The position numbers were made by a program, and so were the translations under genes. From assembly GCA_023846275.1 (NCBI GenBank), contig CM043877.1, forward strand, positions 12,321,107-12,385,106: a stretch of DNA of 64,000 nucleotides, in the 5' to 3' direction. The notes under the pieces are model-generated. The model worked only from the letters and a program-made list of their open reading frames with translations, was not told the DNA's origin and did no database searches. Positions within the stretch are counted from its first letter, which is position 1, and every line of letters begins with the position of its first letter. This DNA comes from Vanilla planifolia (lineage: Eukaryota; Streptophyta; Magnoliopsida; Asparagales; Orchidaceae). Below, piece by piece: positions 49,631-62,850 of this stretch.

Positions 49631-49742
49631 AAATGTTGAAGAAAATCTTTGATGTTTTAGTTATATTATGATGAATTGTACTGCATGAGTAAAATGAAAA
49701 CCCAGACTAGTTTGAATGAACAAATTATTAGTGTTGTAAAAT
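49631..49742 (+). repeat. Downstream copy of the STR11 3' flank repeat
   Basis: Direct repeat of 47974-48085, offset 1,657 bp, starting AAATGTTGAAGAAAATC. No rhodanese exon accompanies it, so only the 3' flank was copied. Confidence 0.85.
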
Positions 49743-51109
49743 TATATATTATGATAATATCTCCATTCTCATATTATCATTAAAGTAACTATTTTTTGAA
49801 GTGAATCCTTCAATTGATGGCACTTTCAAACAAGTTACAAATTTTTTTTATTGAGCTAAGCTGTAACATCATTGATCATCAAATCAAATACAAATCAACA
49901 TGTTTTATAAAACATGTCAAAATCTTAAAAAATAAAATAGTTTAAAATATAAAAATGAATATAAAATTGGATATAGCTCATCGAAATGAGTCCAACAATG
50001 TTTGTTTCATCTCAATTCAGAGTTCAATTGAAATTTTTGTGAATTATTGAAGTTAATAAGTGTAATATATATATATATATATATATAAAGTGTTTTTGGT
50101 TTTTTCTCAAACCAAAATTTCTTCTTCCTCTCCCAACATCATGCCCATCGTGAATCTTAAAGAGCGATTTGGCTGGTCAGTAGTTTCACCGGAGAGCTAC
50201 TTCATCGACAATGAAGATGTCAATTGCAAATATCCTTTTTAAGAGAATCAATGATTTGAGGCCATTTCATCGTTGAGGACCTCGCATAAGATTAGAAAAC
50301 CAAACATAGAGTTTGAGTTTATTTCTCGTGATTTAACTTTAAATATTTCTATTTTATAGAAATAATTGAAGTATTTAGCCTTACCTAAGTTTCTATTTGA
50401 CTATTAAAATAATTAGAAAGGAATTTATTAAAGATTTGTAAGTTAAGATTTCTAAAAAAGGGAAACCCGAGAAAATATGGTAAGAAAAAGGTAATTTTTG
50501 TAATTTACAAAGTGAGTTATGTAATTCTACATTGGTACTTTGACAAATTTCAATGTGTAAAACTTTATAAATTGAGTTAAGAAAATTACAATTGATTACC
50601 TAAAATTTATAAAAAAAAAAAGAAAATTGAATAACTACATAATTATCCTAAATAATGAGAAAACTTATGATATAAGCACTCTAGCATTAATATTATATGT
50701 GCTTCTTTGATATAGTACTCATTTGCTAAAATTAATATCTTGTATGAAAAGTAGGTATTTTAACATAAAATATTTATATGTATGCTTGATGTAGTACTGA
50801 TTTACTAAAATTAAGATATTGTATGTAAATATTATGCAAAACATATGATACTGATGTATTGATATTGTATTGTCACATTTAATTGCATGAAAGTTTTCAC
50901 TTAAAAATTGATATATGCTTTGTCTAATGTGATAAACTTTTATATGAAATTATTTAACATAATTAATTGTACAAGCATGATATTTAATGAGCTAATATAA
51001 AAATATTAAGTATAATGAATATTTTTTATATGAAAATATATTAAAAAATTAAATGACATGGATGAATAGCAAATTCTATAAAAATTAATATATATTATTC
51101 TTTAAAGTA
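49743..51109. other. AT-rich intergenic DNA
   Basis: No gene. Includes a (TA)n run at about 50064-50087. Confidence 0.5.
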
Positions 51110-51285
51110 GGGTCATGCATACCACAAAATTGAGATAATACTATCGTGAGGTGGCTAATGATCATGTGGGTCGTAATATCGAGATATTACCATCATAAGA
51201 TGGTCAGTAGTCATACGGGTCACAAAATTAAGATATTATCACCATAGGATAACTGGTGGCCATGTGAGTCACACTATTAAGATTT
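51110..51285. repeat. 49-bp minisatellite, about 3.4 units
   Basis: Units start at 51110, 51168, 51217 and 51266 with GGGTC/GAGTC; the second and third are exactly 49 bp. Each holds an AGATATTA(C/T)CA core and a GGTCAGTAGTCAT-like tail; the first unit is 58 bp and the last partial. Such short arrays are frequent inside plant retrotransposon LTRs, and gypsy coding remnants begin 1.1 kb downstream. Confidence 0.85.
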
Positions 51286-52429
51286 GTTACAAAAATATGT
51301 ATATCAAAAAATATGTTAATAATGAATATAATTATATATGAGAATATGATATGATAAATCAATAAATAAGATTTTTATTATAATTAAGTAAATTAAAAAG
51401 TGGTTAGTGCATAAGGTTTACTTTATTGAATGAAAATAAGCACTCATAAATAAGACCATATTAAGAAAAAGATTAAAAAAATAGAATAAAAAATTACATG
51501 TGCTTGTTATTTCTTTTAATGTTATAGCATGCTTTTCTCTTGATAAAATATCATATTTCTCATTTTATATTTTATCATAAAAAGGACTTTATTTGTTTGC
51601 ATGTTATGGTTGATTTTTATAATTATATCTTACTTATAATTGTCTTAAGTTGTTTCTTATTTTATATATTTATTATCATTAGAGATAATCTATTAAGCCA
51701 ATGATAATTGGCTTAAGCTTTTTTTGACACTAATATTTCAACTATATTGGAATCCTAATAAGAAAAGGATTACTCATAAGGACATCCTATAAGAAAATAA
51801 AGAATTAAAACTATAAAAGATTTGTTACAAAAGTTATATTGAATAATTTATTAATCATATCATACACTCAATATTATATTTGTATGTAAAAACTGATGTA
51901 ATATTATAAAAACTTATAAAAATTATGTTATGTAGAGGTTGTGATAATTTCAACTATTTATAATTGTTAGATTCATATATCTATAATTAATAGTTATGAA
52001 TATAAACTATCTGGTAGTTATATAATGAATATAAATTTTAAATTTTTGATAATTAATTAAATAATGTAGAAAAAAATATAAAGATGTCACATTGTTGATA
52101 CCAGAGCATTAATTAAATTTGATAATAATTAGAATATTTGAAAAGAAAAGAATGGTTGTCACATTATTAGTATTAGAGTACAATTTAATTTGAGTTAAAA
52201 TATGTAGCAAAGAAAAAGAGAGATGCCACATAAACAAAATTGAGGTCAATATCATTTCATGCTCATCTATAAATCTTTAATGATAACTAACTTTTTAATT
52301 GAAGGAAACTCTTTCAAATTGAGCTTTCTTGACATATAGATACCTCATAGTTATTTGTGTATTATCATCAATAAAAGAATCTTTTGGAATTTGATTCATT
52401 CTCATAATCCCAGAGCAAATTAAGATGAA

Positions 52430-53640
52430 AGGAATAATTCGTATATTCTTTATTACAAATAATAAAGATCAATCTGAAGCTTTGATTGCTAGTTTCAAGA
52501 TAGCTTTAGGGTTGTATGTTAAATGCATAAAGGTTTTTAATGACTTATCACTAATAATTAATCAAATTCATTAGAAACTAAAATTCTAACTTGAAGTATA
52601 TCAACTACTATCTTAGTCTTTAATGAAAAAGCTCAAAGAGCATATCTAACTCAAATTCCTTTAAGGCAAAATCAAGAAGAACATTTGTTAGTAAAATATG
52701 GAGATTCATACTAATGGACTCCTTTGGGATGTTCTTAAATTAAAAGCTCACGCCTCTCACAATTTTGAAGCTAGGAAGATCAAGTACTAAGATCCAAGTT
52801 ATGCCTTATCAAAGAATAGTTTAGAAAGTGAAATTCAAGCTATTGCTTAAATGTATTCATTGTTAAAAAGTTTTGTGCATTATTAAGTACTCCCATTCAG
52901 GGAAATATGACAATCATGGTTCTATTCATGATTTTTCTATAAACATAATGTGTTAAAGAACTCTTGTCACCAATTATTTAGAATGATATTTAACATTTTC
53001 TAAGAAGATACAAAGGTTATTAGATTCATGCTTCTCTTCCTTGACAGCCAATAGGTAAAATTAAAACAATATCATTATCCTGACCCTTCTCAATCTTAGC
53101 CATGGACTTCTTTGGTTGAATCCCAATTTCATAAGCAAAAAAAATCTCTTTGGTTGATTCCTAATTTCATAAGCAAAAAAATTCTTTCTTATGAATATCA
53201 ACTATCTCTAGATGGATCAAAGCTAATCCTTTTGTTAGCAAGATTGTAGTCAAGTTTAGAAACTTTTTTTGAGCTAATATTTTTAACATATTTAGAGTTC
53301 TTTCAATGGTTGTTATTGATAATATGAACATGTTACAAGCTAAGGGAACTTCAAAATTTTGCAAAAAATATGACAACCATCTTAAGTATGCCATAATTGC
53401 TCACCTAGTCCAATGGTTAAGTAGAAGCAACAAATAAAAATCTCCTTAAGATCCTTAAGCATCATCTGAATGACAAAAAAAAGTGAGCTAATAAACTCCT
53501 TTGAATTTATGGTTGTATCAAACCATATCCTTTGTAACCATAAGTCAATCACATTTTTCTCTAGTTTATGAATCTAAAGCTATACTTCTCATAGAATGAA
53601 ATCAGCTTGCTCCTCATGTTCAAATGATTTGAAGTGCAAT
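52430..53640 (+). mobile_element. Second degenerate Ty3/gypsy RNase H-integrase fragment
   Basis: The + strand translation at 52452-52573 reads TNNKDQSEALIASFKIALGL then VFNDLSLIINQIH, the gypsy RNase H pattern (TNNxAEYEAL, VxSDSxLVxNQ). Near 53370-53440 YAIIAHLVQWLSRSNK fits the integrase block around H-x-Q-xNGQxExxNK, and near 53550-53600 FSLVYESKAILL fits FSLVYGxEAVxP. Stops and a duplicated 45-bp stretch (about 53115-53180) break it. The order agrees with the STR11 intron fragment, so the two belong to related elements, both long dead. Confidence 0.8.
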
Positions 53641-56244
53641 AGACACAGTAGACCTCATTGAATCAATAAGAAAACAAAACATGAAATTATATTCAATGAG
53701 TCTATTAAAAAGCAGACTTTCAAAGTTACAATAAGGATCTCACAAAATGCAAGGTCTTTAAATGTCAAGGAGGTATCTACAAGCTTTCTCCAACTTGAAA
53801 AGAACCATGTATTATAGAAGCTATTATTATACCAAATGCATACTAGCTTCAAACAAAGTAAAGTGAACAAATTTCTAGATCATGAAATGAAGATCATTTG
53901 AATAAATTCTAAGTATAATGAGTCTTTTATTCTCTTCCTTACACTAGTCTTTTGTATTCTCAAGATTTTACTTAGATAAAACACAACTCTCCAACTTTTA
54001 TTATTATATACCAAACAAAGTATCTTGAGAATTATTCATCTTACTCTAAAAGCAAAATTATAACTTAAGATTCAATCACCAACTTCCATGTAAAGCAACT
54101 TCTTGAGTCGATTCTTATGTCTCGCAAATCATATTCAACTAAATTCCATTTGGTGTTTATCAAATTTCAGCCTACTCAAAACCTTAACTTATTGCTTTAG
54201 ATTAACATCAATTAGTTCATAATTGCAATTTATTTAGATATCTATATTTCATTCATAAACCTTGAGACTAACTCTAAGTTCAATTGATTTTCTTCAAATC
54301 ATTTCTAAGTAATTAATGAATTGTGCTTCAACCTTACAAGTTAATTTTTTAATGATCATTCACTTGCTAAGGCTCAATCGAGATATGAATAATTCAAGAC
54401 AAATTTCATATATTAATAGGGGATGTAAGATTCTCTTAAACAAACATAAGTCAAATTAGTGGAAAAGAAGGGAGTTACCCTTGGTTGAATTTTAAGAAAA
54501 TAGAATTTGGTTGGAAAGACATTGGTTGAAATTAGAAAGAAGGGAAAAAGTCTTAAAAAGAAGGGAACTTGATAGGAGAAAAAAAGGATATAAGAGAGTT
54601 TTGATAGAGAGAAATAAAAAAGTGGTTGAAAACGAGAGAACGTGGAGGGGAGAAGGGCAAGAGTGTGAAAATCTAAGAAAAAAGAAGGGGTAAGAAAGGG
54701 ATGAGAGAAAACTTGAGAGTTGTCAAAAAACAATGAGAGACAGAGAAAGACTTGAAAGAAAAAAGATAACCAAAAGAATGACAGAGAGATAATGTAAAAG
54801 AGAGAAATGAGTCCATAAAAAGAAACATGAGATAGAGAAATGAAAGAAATAAATAAAAGAGAGTGAAGGCTAAGAGAGAGGGACCCATAAGAGAGACATT
54901 ATGAGGGGAAAAAAGAGAAAATAGAGAATGATACATCTTTTTGGGAGAACTACTCTGCAAGCATGTATTACATTGTGTTCATGAAGAAATTATATGAAAT
55001 CAAATTAATGCAAATTCCATTTAGTGAAAATATAAATAAGAGGACTCAAAATCCTAATAATTGCCAATAAATAAGAGAAAATAAAAACTGACTCAATGTT
55101 TAAAAAAATTAAATTTAAACTTTTAAAACTTAAAACATAAATAATATACACATTCCCAATAGCAATCCATTGATTCTTATAGAAGTTCCACCTAACTCTT
55201 CTTAGCAAGATTTTGAAAATAATAGCAAATTTCATAGATGACTTATTAAAATCCAAGTTGATTTATTAACTCAAGGAAAATATTTTTTTTCTTATTTTTC
55301 ATTTCTTTTTTTGACTCTTGTTTATGCTCTTGGACATTATATATAATTAATAAGGTTGTTTTTGATTGAGATAGTGAAGTATTTCATCATTTTATGCACA
55401 TATTCTTGTTCAAATGTTTACATGAGTTGGCAATGCTTGCACTATTTCATCCTCTTCTAATAAGTATTGCATTAGAATTAAGGTGCATCATGTCCTAAGA
55501 TAATCTCTATAATATTATGCCACAAGGAAGATTAAACTATGGAAGATGAGTTCTATGTGTCTGAGTTTTGAGAAAACATTATTTTGTTTTAATTTTAAAA
55601 ATTAAAATTTATATAATATTTTTATTAATATACAATATTTAAAAAAAATTTAAACTTTTCAAATAACTAATGTAAAAAAAAAGACACATTGTCTAAGTGT
55701 CATAGGGTTAGTTATTACAGTCTTGAGCTTTTACAACAATCCCCTTCTATGTATGATTAGGAATTTTAATCTTTAGTCTAGTATTATCGAAACAACCAAA
55801 TCCACAAAAATTGTAAAATTAAGGATGGAAAATGTTTCTTGCTTTCTAGATTTCACTAAGATAGTGACATACAAACTGTGGAAAATATACAAATATAATG
55901 ATGACTCCAAAGAACTCATTTAGTACCTATTTATGTATTACATAAAAAATTAATTCAAATTTAGTCAACAAATTTCTTAACTTGCTCAATCACCAGTCAA
56001 AACATGACCGTCAAATTCTCAAATTCACTTGATTTCGAGTATATCATATGCTTTTTTGCAGACATCTACTAAGGCTAAGGGGTAACATAATGGCTCATGT
56101 GGTTGAGCTCCTTGTCACTATTGTATTCATGGACTCTTTTTGTTCCCTTAAGTATTTTTTTTTATATTAAAAATCTTAATTTTGATTTAAATTATGTAAG
56201 AATTAAGATTTATTTTTTAAATAATTTAAATTCGATGGAATCCG
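53641..56244. other. Intergenic DNA with a purine-rich tract
   Basis: About 54500-54940 is nearly all A and G on the + strand (many AGAGAGA words), the mirror image of the pyrimidine tract at 3530-4150 and possibly the same repeat in opposite orientation. It produces long-looking antisense frames of Phe/Ser/Leu that are composition artefacts. No gene recognised. Confidence 0.5.
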
Positions 56245-56250
56245 TATAAA
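56245..56250 (+). promoter_or_regulatory. TATA box of the MEE9-like gene
   Basis: GTATAAAGG lies 63 bp upstream of the ATG at 56313, leaving a leader of about 35 nt without an ATG after the expected start site. Confidence 0.55.
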
Positions 56251-56312
56251 GGCCGATGGCCTGCTTTTAATGGTGTACCAAAGGGATAGAGCTCGAGCAC
56301 ACGAGATCTGAG

Positions 56313-56672
56313 ATGGAAGACCTCTTCTCGCAACTCTCCATCATCGCCAACGAAGCACTCGACAACGAGGACTTCGATCCTTCGCGGATCGAGGAGCTTC
56401 TCCTCCTCTTCGAGCAGGAGGCGAGGGCATCGTTGGCTGCCGCCGAGGAGGAGCACATGAAGGCTGCTCGCGAGGCCGAGGCCACCATGAGGGAGGCTGA
56501 AGCGGAGTTGGACTCCCTTCTCGATTCCTCCACCCAAGAATTCCTCCGCACCTCCTCCGCCCTCGCCGACGCCGTTTCCAACGCATCGGAGAGATACATG
56601 GATGCGGCGCTCGCCTCCGCCATGGCCACCATGAACGCCGCCTTCGCCGGTACCAAGATCTATCCTTCTTAA
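56313..56672 (+). CDS. MEE9: MEE9-like small acidic helical protein
   Basis: A single GC-rich exon of 119 residues with high third-position GC, unlike the AT-rich surroundings, which marks it as real. The N-terminus (MEDLFSQLSIIANEALDNED, then FDPSRIEELLLLFE) and C-terminus (YMDAALASAMATMNAAF, ending KIYPS) resemble the plant family named after Arabidopsis maternal effect embryo arrest 9, whose members I recall ending in K-V-H-P-S. The middle is an Ala/Glu-rich amphipathic helix. Family members as I recall them carry about 35-40 more residues in the centre, so this copy seems shortened. No signal peptide or membrane span. The Arabidopsis gene was identified from an embryo-arrest mutant; its molecular role is unknown. 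It may also be a lineage-specific shortened paralogue. Confidence 0.65.
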   Translation: MEDLFSQLSIIANEALDNEDFDPSRIEELLLLFEQEARASLAAAEEEHMKAAREAEATMREAEAELDSLLDSSTQEFLRTSSALADAVSNASERYMDAALASAMATMNAAFAGTKIYPS

Positions 56673-59600
56673 ATGGTTTATTGCTCTCAATTAGTAGCGA
56701 TTCCAAACTTGGTGTGCTTGGATTGGGGTTAGCTAATAAATTCTCTTCTTCTGTGTTTGGGATTGACATTTTTAAGATAAAAAAAAAATCTAATTTGGTG
56801 CTTTTTAGGAACGGAAAAGATTAAGCTCTTGTTTACAATTAAAGAGGAGAACAATTTGAAACTTCTGAACAATTGCTGTTGTTGATAGTTAAATCAAGTG
56901 AAAAAAAAACTGATGTTTGTTTTAAGAAATTCTTGATAAGAATATTTTAAAATTTTTCATCTGAAATATATATTTTATATAGATATACAGCTCATAAAAT
57001 TATACAAAATTTACACATTCCATTAAAAACCAATATCATAAAAAAGTTTTTCAATCCTAAAATTGATACTCAATCAACATAATATAGATTTGCCAAATGA
57101 GTATTTTAACTGTTTTAACAAGTGTCTTTCACAAAATCAACTAAAATTTATCTCAATTTTTTTCATTGATTTTTTTTTTTTTCACAAAAGAGCCTTATGC
57201 AAACATTTGCATATCCTAATTTCTAGTAAGAAAAGGAACTATAATCAATTGCATCTTAACAATTATATTCCAATTTCAAGTAGATTTGTATCATCTCAAG
57301 AGTGGATTAAATTTCTTTCTGTTGATGTCAATGATGCTTTTTTGCATGTGTACAAGTATTAGTCATATGTTAAAAAATCATTATGTTATAAAAGCACAAA
57401 GTTATTAGGAACATTAAAAATCTTTGAAAGGAAAAAATGATAACCACAAGCAATGAAAAAGAGGGTTCTATTATCTTTCTTAAGGTTTAGGTTGTGATGA
57501 TCTTGTTAGAACAATAAATTTTTTACTAAGAAAAACTCAAAAAGAAGAAGAGAGAATGATTAATGAAAGGGCAATGTGTTGTTAACTAAATGAGTGTGCT
57601 AGAGGACTAGATAGTAAGCAATACTAAAGATTAGGTAAGTCTTTTTCGGAATGAGAAATGGTGTTATATGGGCCAAAAGGAATGGAGATGAAGGATCTAA
57701 TAGATCAAGTGACAAATGATAGGTTAGAATAAGCTTAAGATATTGTGTTATTAGGGGATTGTGTTATACTTAATATTAAATGTCATGGTCCCTAGGAGAT
57801 ATGGAAGGTCAACAATTAAATGATAGAATGAGGAATATTAAGTAACACGTTATAGAGATGATGATTGCTTATGAGAATGTATGACCAAGCTCCTTGTCAA
57901 GGTGTCTAAGATCATGATCTTGATGTTGAACCTAGGTGAAATAAAGAAATTTGATGTTGACCAGATTCTTGTGCATACCTGTGCAAAATGACTAGAGAAA
58001 GTGAAACTGAATGAGTTGAAATATCCAAGGATCAGTCAACAACTTTATTGGTAAAAAAGGACATTTGAGGATATGTGTCAAGTAGTTGAAATTAGAGAAT
58101 GATTGGGTTAATATAAATGCTTTATTTTGATGGACATGGATGTTCATGTGGGTTCATCAAATTACAATCACCCCAATTTTTGCACCCAAGTAGGGATAAA
58201 AGAAAAGGAGGGAGGTAAAGGATGACTACATTCTTGTCAAAATTTTTGTAGTAATAATGACCTTCTACCCTTTCCAATGATGAATCTAACTAAGATATCT
58301 GAATTTTATGTTGCCAAAGACTTCACAAATAAGACAAGGCTTCCAATTGAGGTGTTAAGGGGACATTATCTTCAAAGGAATAAGAACACACTTATGAGGA
58401 TTGGCCACTTGTTTTGGGTGGTACAGGAGGCGAGAGAGGGCAAATGACTTTAGCAGCCAATAACAGAGGAACTATAGAGACATCATTAATGCCCAAATGG
58501 TAAGCCTACTCCCTAATCACCTAACCTCAAGACAAGAAGGTGATTGAAGAGCAAATGTGTTTTGAGATTATTTCTTAAAAGGAGTTGGAGCAGATTTTTG
58601 TGTGCTTAGTGAGGCCTTATTAGGAGAGGTGTGTAGAGTATGAAGCCTACACTTAGAATGTGTGCCCATTGACATGGATGGTCATTTGCTTAGGTTGGGC
58701 TTTCTAACCATTGATCAAGTGAGGAGGGACAATGATTTAGTGTAGTTTATTGGGTTTACTACCAAGATGGATAATCCTTGGGAAAAGTTGTTCATGTTAA
58801 GATGGCAATACTCTAACAATTGATTGTTGGATGACAAGAGTATGACATTAACGGTATTAGTGTTGGATAGAGATGTTGGTAATTGATGGGATAGCCAATG
58901 CAGAATTCATTTAAGAGGTCATCCAAGCAATGACATATCATAGTAAGTTTGCAAGAAATCTTTTGAGAAAAAACTTTGATTAATATGATATGATCAAAAG
59001 AGAATAATATATTAACATGGTAAATTACGATCATAACAAGATATATTTGGCATAAATCTAGATGTCTTATATCTCACTAAATTTATCTACTGCATTAGGG
59101 ATGCCCATACTAACCTTCAAAATCATCAAAGTTTTCTTAATCTAGAGCCTAAGAATGTTGTAATCCCTTAATTCAAGGTTGTTTGAGCTTATTTAGATAT
59201 TTTTATGATATTCTTGGACTACTATTAATCTTTGGAGATGATTCTCTTTGATTTCAACTTTAGGGTGCTAATTTCATGAGATACCCATAACATGATAGTA
59301 TTGTATAGTTCTTTTATGTCTTTTCTATATTTTCTATTGACGTACTATATCATGATATATTAAGAGTTGTAGATGAGCATCATGTGATGACATGCTTGTA
59401 TCAAACTCTCAAACATTTGGTTATACTAACTACTTTATATACATTTTTTGGTAGTTATCACATTTTTATTAGAATTTTCATTATCATTCAAATTATCTTA
59501 TTCGTTTCTTGGATCATCATGAGTGATCAAATGAGTACAAGACAAGTTTGATGGCTTAATCCCACACCATTTTGCGGCTAGTTCATATGAATTGCTAGAT

Positions 59601-59879
59601 TGGATATCTCAATCACATCGAACACTTGAAGAATTGCATCGTCAATTCATATTAAACCTCTTGGGTGGATTCCTCAACTACACAACCACACTCAATGATT
59701 GAAGAATTGAATTATACAATTCATAGGGAACTATTAAGTCGAATCCCTTAATTGCATTAGACAATTACACTTATCATGGTTTTTATGTGTCATCTATCTT
59801 TGTAGCTTTTAAGGAGTTGTTTGAAGAGAAAGACATATATGTTTGTAAACATACTAGACTTTGGGATTATAAAGTTCTA
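56673..59879. other. Intergenic DNA, no gene identified
   Basis: The segment 57600-58930 is less AT-rich than its neighbours and looks like decayed coding of a transposon (short open pieces such as AEFI...EVIQAMTYHSKFARN on +), but no named domain can be read. The rest is plain AT-rich sequence. Confidence 0.4.
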
Positions 59880-62560
59880 TTACAACTTTGTTGAAATGAA
59901 AAAAATAAGGTTATTTCTTAAGTCTAGCCATTAACATAATGTATTTATAAGATAACATGAATTAGTTCTTCAAAGTTAAAGGGTAATAGAGGTTGGTCAA
60001 AACTAGTGACTAGTAGCTATAGTATGTCAAAGATCACACTCAAGTTATCTCATAGGTTCACACTCCCATTTTCACTCATTATAATTCCCAGATGTTTTAT
60101 TTTGTTGTTAGAATTTATTTCACTTATCTTCTTAACCACTTCAGAAAAATATTAATGAAAATTATTCATAATCCTTTTGATCATTATGCTTACTATATAT
60201 TAGGAAAAGGAACTATTATATTTGATTTGATTTAAGTTCAAACTTTTCTCCAAAAAAGACAAAAAAAATATCAAATCTTTAAAGTTTTAACCCTACTAAA
60301 AAAACTCCAAATTTGATAGAATTTTAAAAGACACTAGAAATTTTAGCCTTCCAAACCTATTATGTTCAATACTTTTCATTTTAAAGTCAATGTTTTAGGG
60401 TTTTGATAGCATTCATATGATTTTCTAGGATTTCTTATACATGTTCTTATATCATTTTAGATTGGTTTGTTCTACACTTATAAAGGAGAAACATTGATAT
60501 TAAAAATTGTTTGAATTTCTTTCCTTTTTTATTGTGTTTTCTCCCTTTCTCTAAACAAATTTGGGGAAGATTTTTGTGTTCATGTCTCATTTCTTCTTTA
60601 TTGCTTCCACCATCACTCTAAAATGTTTCCACCACCTTATACCTTTCATTAGCTCTCCCTAATTAATTGGCTTCCGTACATTGAATCTATTCTAAAGGTC
60701 TATTGACAATTTATTGAAATAAAAATTAAAGTTCATCACTTTGTTTTTGCCATTAATATAGTTTAGAAGTATGAGAAGTAGATGTAGTTCTCCATACTTA
60801 AAGGCTACAAGATTTGATTAGATCTATTAATGAGTAGCTATAGTATTGTTGAAGATTGAACTCAAGTTATCTCATAGATTCTCACTTCCATCTCCACTCA
60901 TTTCCAAGCACAAATATTCTTGATGCAAAAGTTATTGTAACTCTTATACCAAAATTGGTGGAGAGGATATCATAAGTCTAATATTAAAATGATGATGAAG
61001 GGAGAAAAAATAAAAGAAAAAAAAAATCAATCTATACTTTTCACTATCACTGATATTAATCTTTGATGAGGAGAGGCCAACTTATGACTCCCTCCTTCTT
61101 AAACATACATGCACCAAAAGGAACTCTTAAGAGTCAAATTTACAACCTAATATCATTATATCAATTTTTTTCATAAAAATTTATTTATTAAAACACAAAC
61201 TAAATTTAGATAAATAAAATAAAATGATAACAATATATTTAATTAAGAAAATAATATACAAAAAATAAAACATCATAAATTATTATGACCTATTCAACCC
61301 AAACAAAATAAAAATATTACTAAATTATAGAATATCTTATATGAACTCTTTGTATTAACTCAACATCATCATTCTAATACAATTTACCTTATATAAGTTC
61401 TCTTTTGCTTACCAAAATTGTTGTCTCTTCTATGTTTTGCCTCTTCCAAAAAATATTAAAAAAAATGTTCTATAAAAAGTATTACATGATACTCTTGTTC
61501 ATTGAGTTGGCTAGATATTGGGAAGGAGAATCACTATATTTGATTTTGCGTTTAAAGACTTTTTCTTAAAATAAATTATAAAAAACCATCAAATATTTGG
61601 AGTTTCCTTTCTATGTATTAATCTTAGCAAATGAATTATATTTTTTATAACACTGAATAACAATTTGAACTCTTATCCCCTTAATAGTTTTTATTTTAGT
61701 ACTTCTATTTTGATAAAAACTTTGATATTCAATTTTTTTTTTCTCTTTTATTATGTTTTTTTAATTTCTTGGTTCATAATTAGGAAAAATTTTCTTATTT
61801 TTGCTAATTTTCTTATCATTGCTTACACCACTACAACTCAATTCTTCAATCACCACTACATGAAGTCTCCACATCATCATGGCCTCCTTGCTTTAGATGG
61901 ATTTTAATGATCATCTGTCATTTTGTTTGAATAACAAGATGAAGGTCATCTCTTAAGTTTATCCATTGACATTATAAAAGCACAAGAATATGAAGTTTTT
62001 CTCCTTAGCTAAATGTTGTCAAAGGTTAATTAAATCTAATGATCATATGCAACAATATTGCATATCATACTCAAGCTATCTCATATGTTCATAGTTCCAC
62101 CCTCACTCATTTTCATCCACAGCACTCTTTTTCCTCTTGGAATCTATACCACTTCCAAAAAAATATCAAAAATATAGTATATGATAATTGTCCTGAGATC
62201 ATCATATCCATTGCCTTTACTCATATTGGAAATAAGAATCATTGAAATTGCTATTACATAATCCTCTTATTATAATCTATTGCATACAAAAAAAACCATT
62301 GAATTTAGGTTTGATTGGAGTTCAAAATCATTTTTCCAAAACAAATGATAAGAAACTGTCAAATCTTTAGAGTTTATCTTTCTCATGTCTCAACCTTACA
62401 AAATAAACTCCACATTTGATAAAGTTTCCAAAAAAAAAAAAAAAATTGGAATCTTAGCCACACACTTTCTTGTTAATATTTCTTTTTATTTGGAAGTCAA
62501 TATTTTGAGGTTTTGATAGTTTGAACTTAAGCATTTCATTTTCTATAATTTCTTTTTATA
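59880..62560 (+). repeat. Three diverged copies of a local repeat
   Basis: Copies begin at about 59880, 60715 and 61915 in the same orientation. All share CTCAAG(T/C)TATCTCATA, then T-T-C-A-C/T-A and CACTCATTTTC-like sequence; copies 1 and 3 also share AACTCCA(A/C)ATTTGATA, TTAGCC, AAGTCAAT(G/A)TTTT and GGTTTTGATAG. No coding is evident. Family unknown. Confidence 0.65.
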
Positions 62561-62649
62561 TCTCCTTATTGCTTTGTAAAATTTCAATTATTCTTACGTG
62601 CCCATTAAGGAAAAATTTTGTTCAAATTTTTTTTTTGAAACTTTATCTC

Positions 62650-62850
62650 TTTCATTTTATTTTGTTTCTCCTCCCCTTCTTTGTGATGATGAAAGAGGCA
62701 GGATGAAAATTCTAAAGTTGGAGAAAGAAATGGGAAAAAAAAGACAAGGAAAACAGTGTTTTAATTTAATAACAAAAGTGTTTTCTTCTAGGCACAAAGA
62801 TGATCTCCTACTCTATTGGCAAGGGCATGTTCTTTTAAATTACAAGGTAT
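62650..62850 (+). repeat. Repeat tail, first copy
   Basis: GATGATGAAAGAGG...GGAGAAAGAAATG...GGCACAAAGATGATCTCCTACTCTATT matches 63855-64000 in order and spacing; it directly follows the third local repeat copy and is probably its 3' end. Confidence 0.6.

Noticed and set aside
51110-51285. Regular repeats that might suggest a CRISPR-like array
   Set aside because: Units are adjacent without unique spacers and the DNA is plant nuclear; it is a minisatellite.
54413-54960. - strand frames rich in Phe, Leu and Ser that look like membrane proteins
   Set aside because: They result from translating a purine/pyrimidine-biased tract; no start context, domain or splice structure.
56080-56150. Possible tRNA-derived SINE head (CTCATGTGGTTGAGCTCC)
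   Set aside because: An A-box-like word is present but the B box is too diverged and no SINE tail or target-site duplication is visible.
56226-56769. Three - strand frames of 129-154 codons over the MEE9-like gene
   Set aside because: Antisense frames made of Arg, Trp and Gly runs; the + frame has conserved family ends and a TATA box in the right place.
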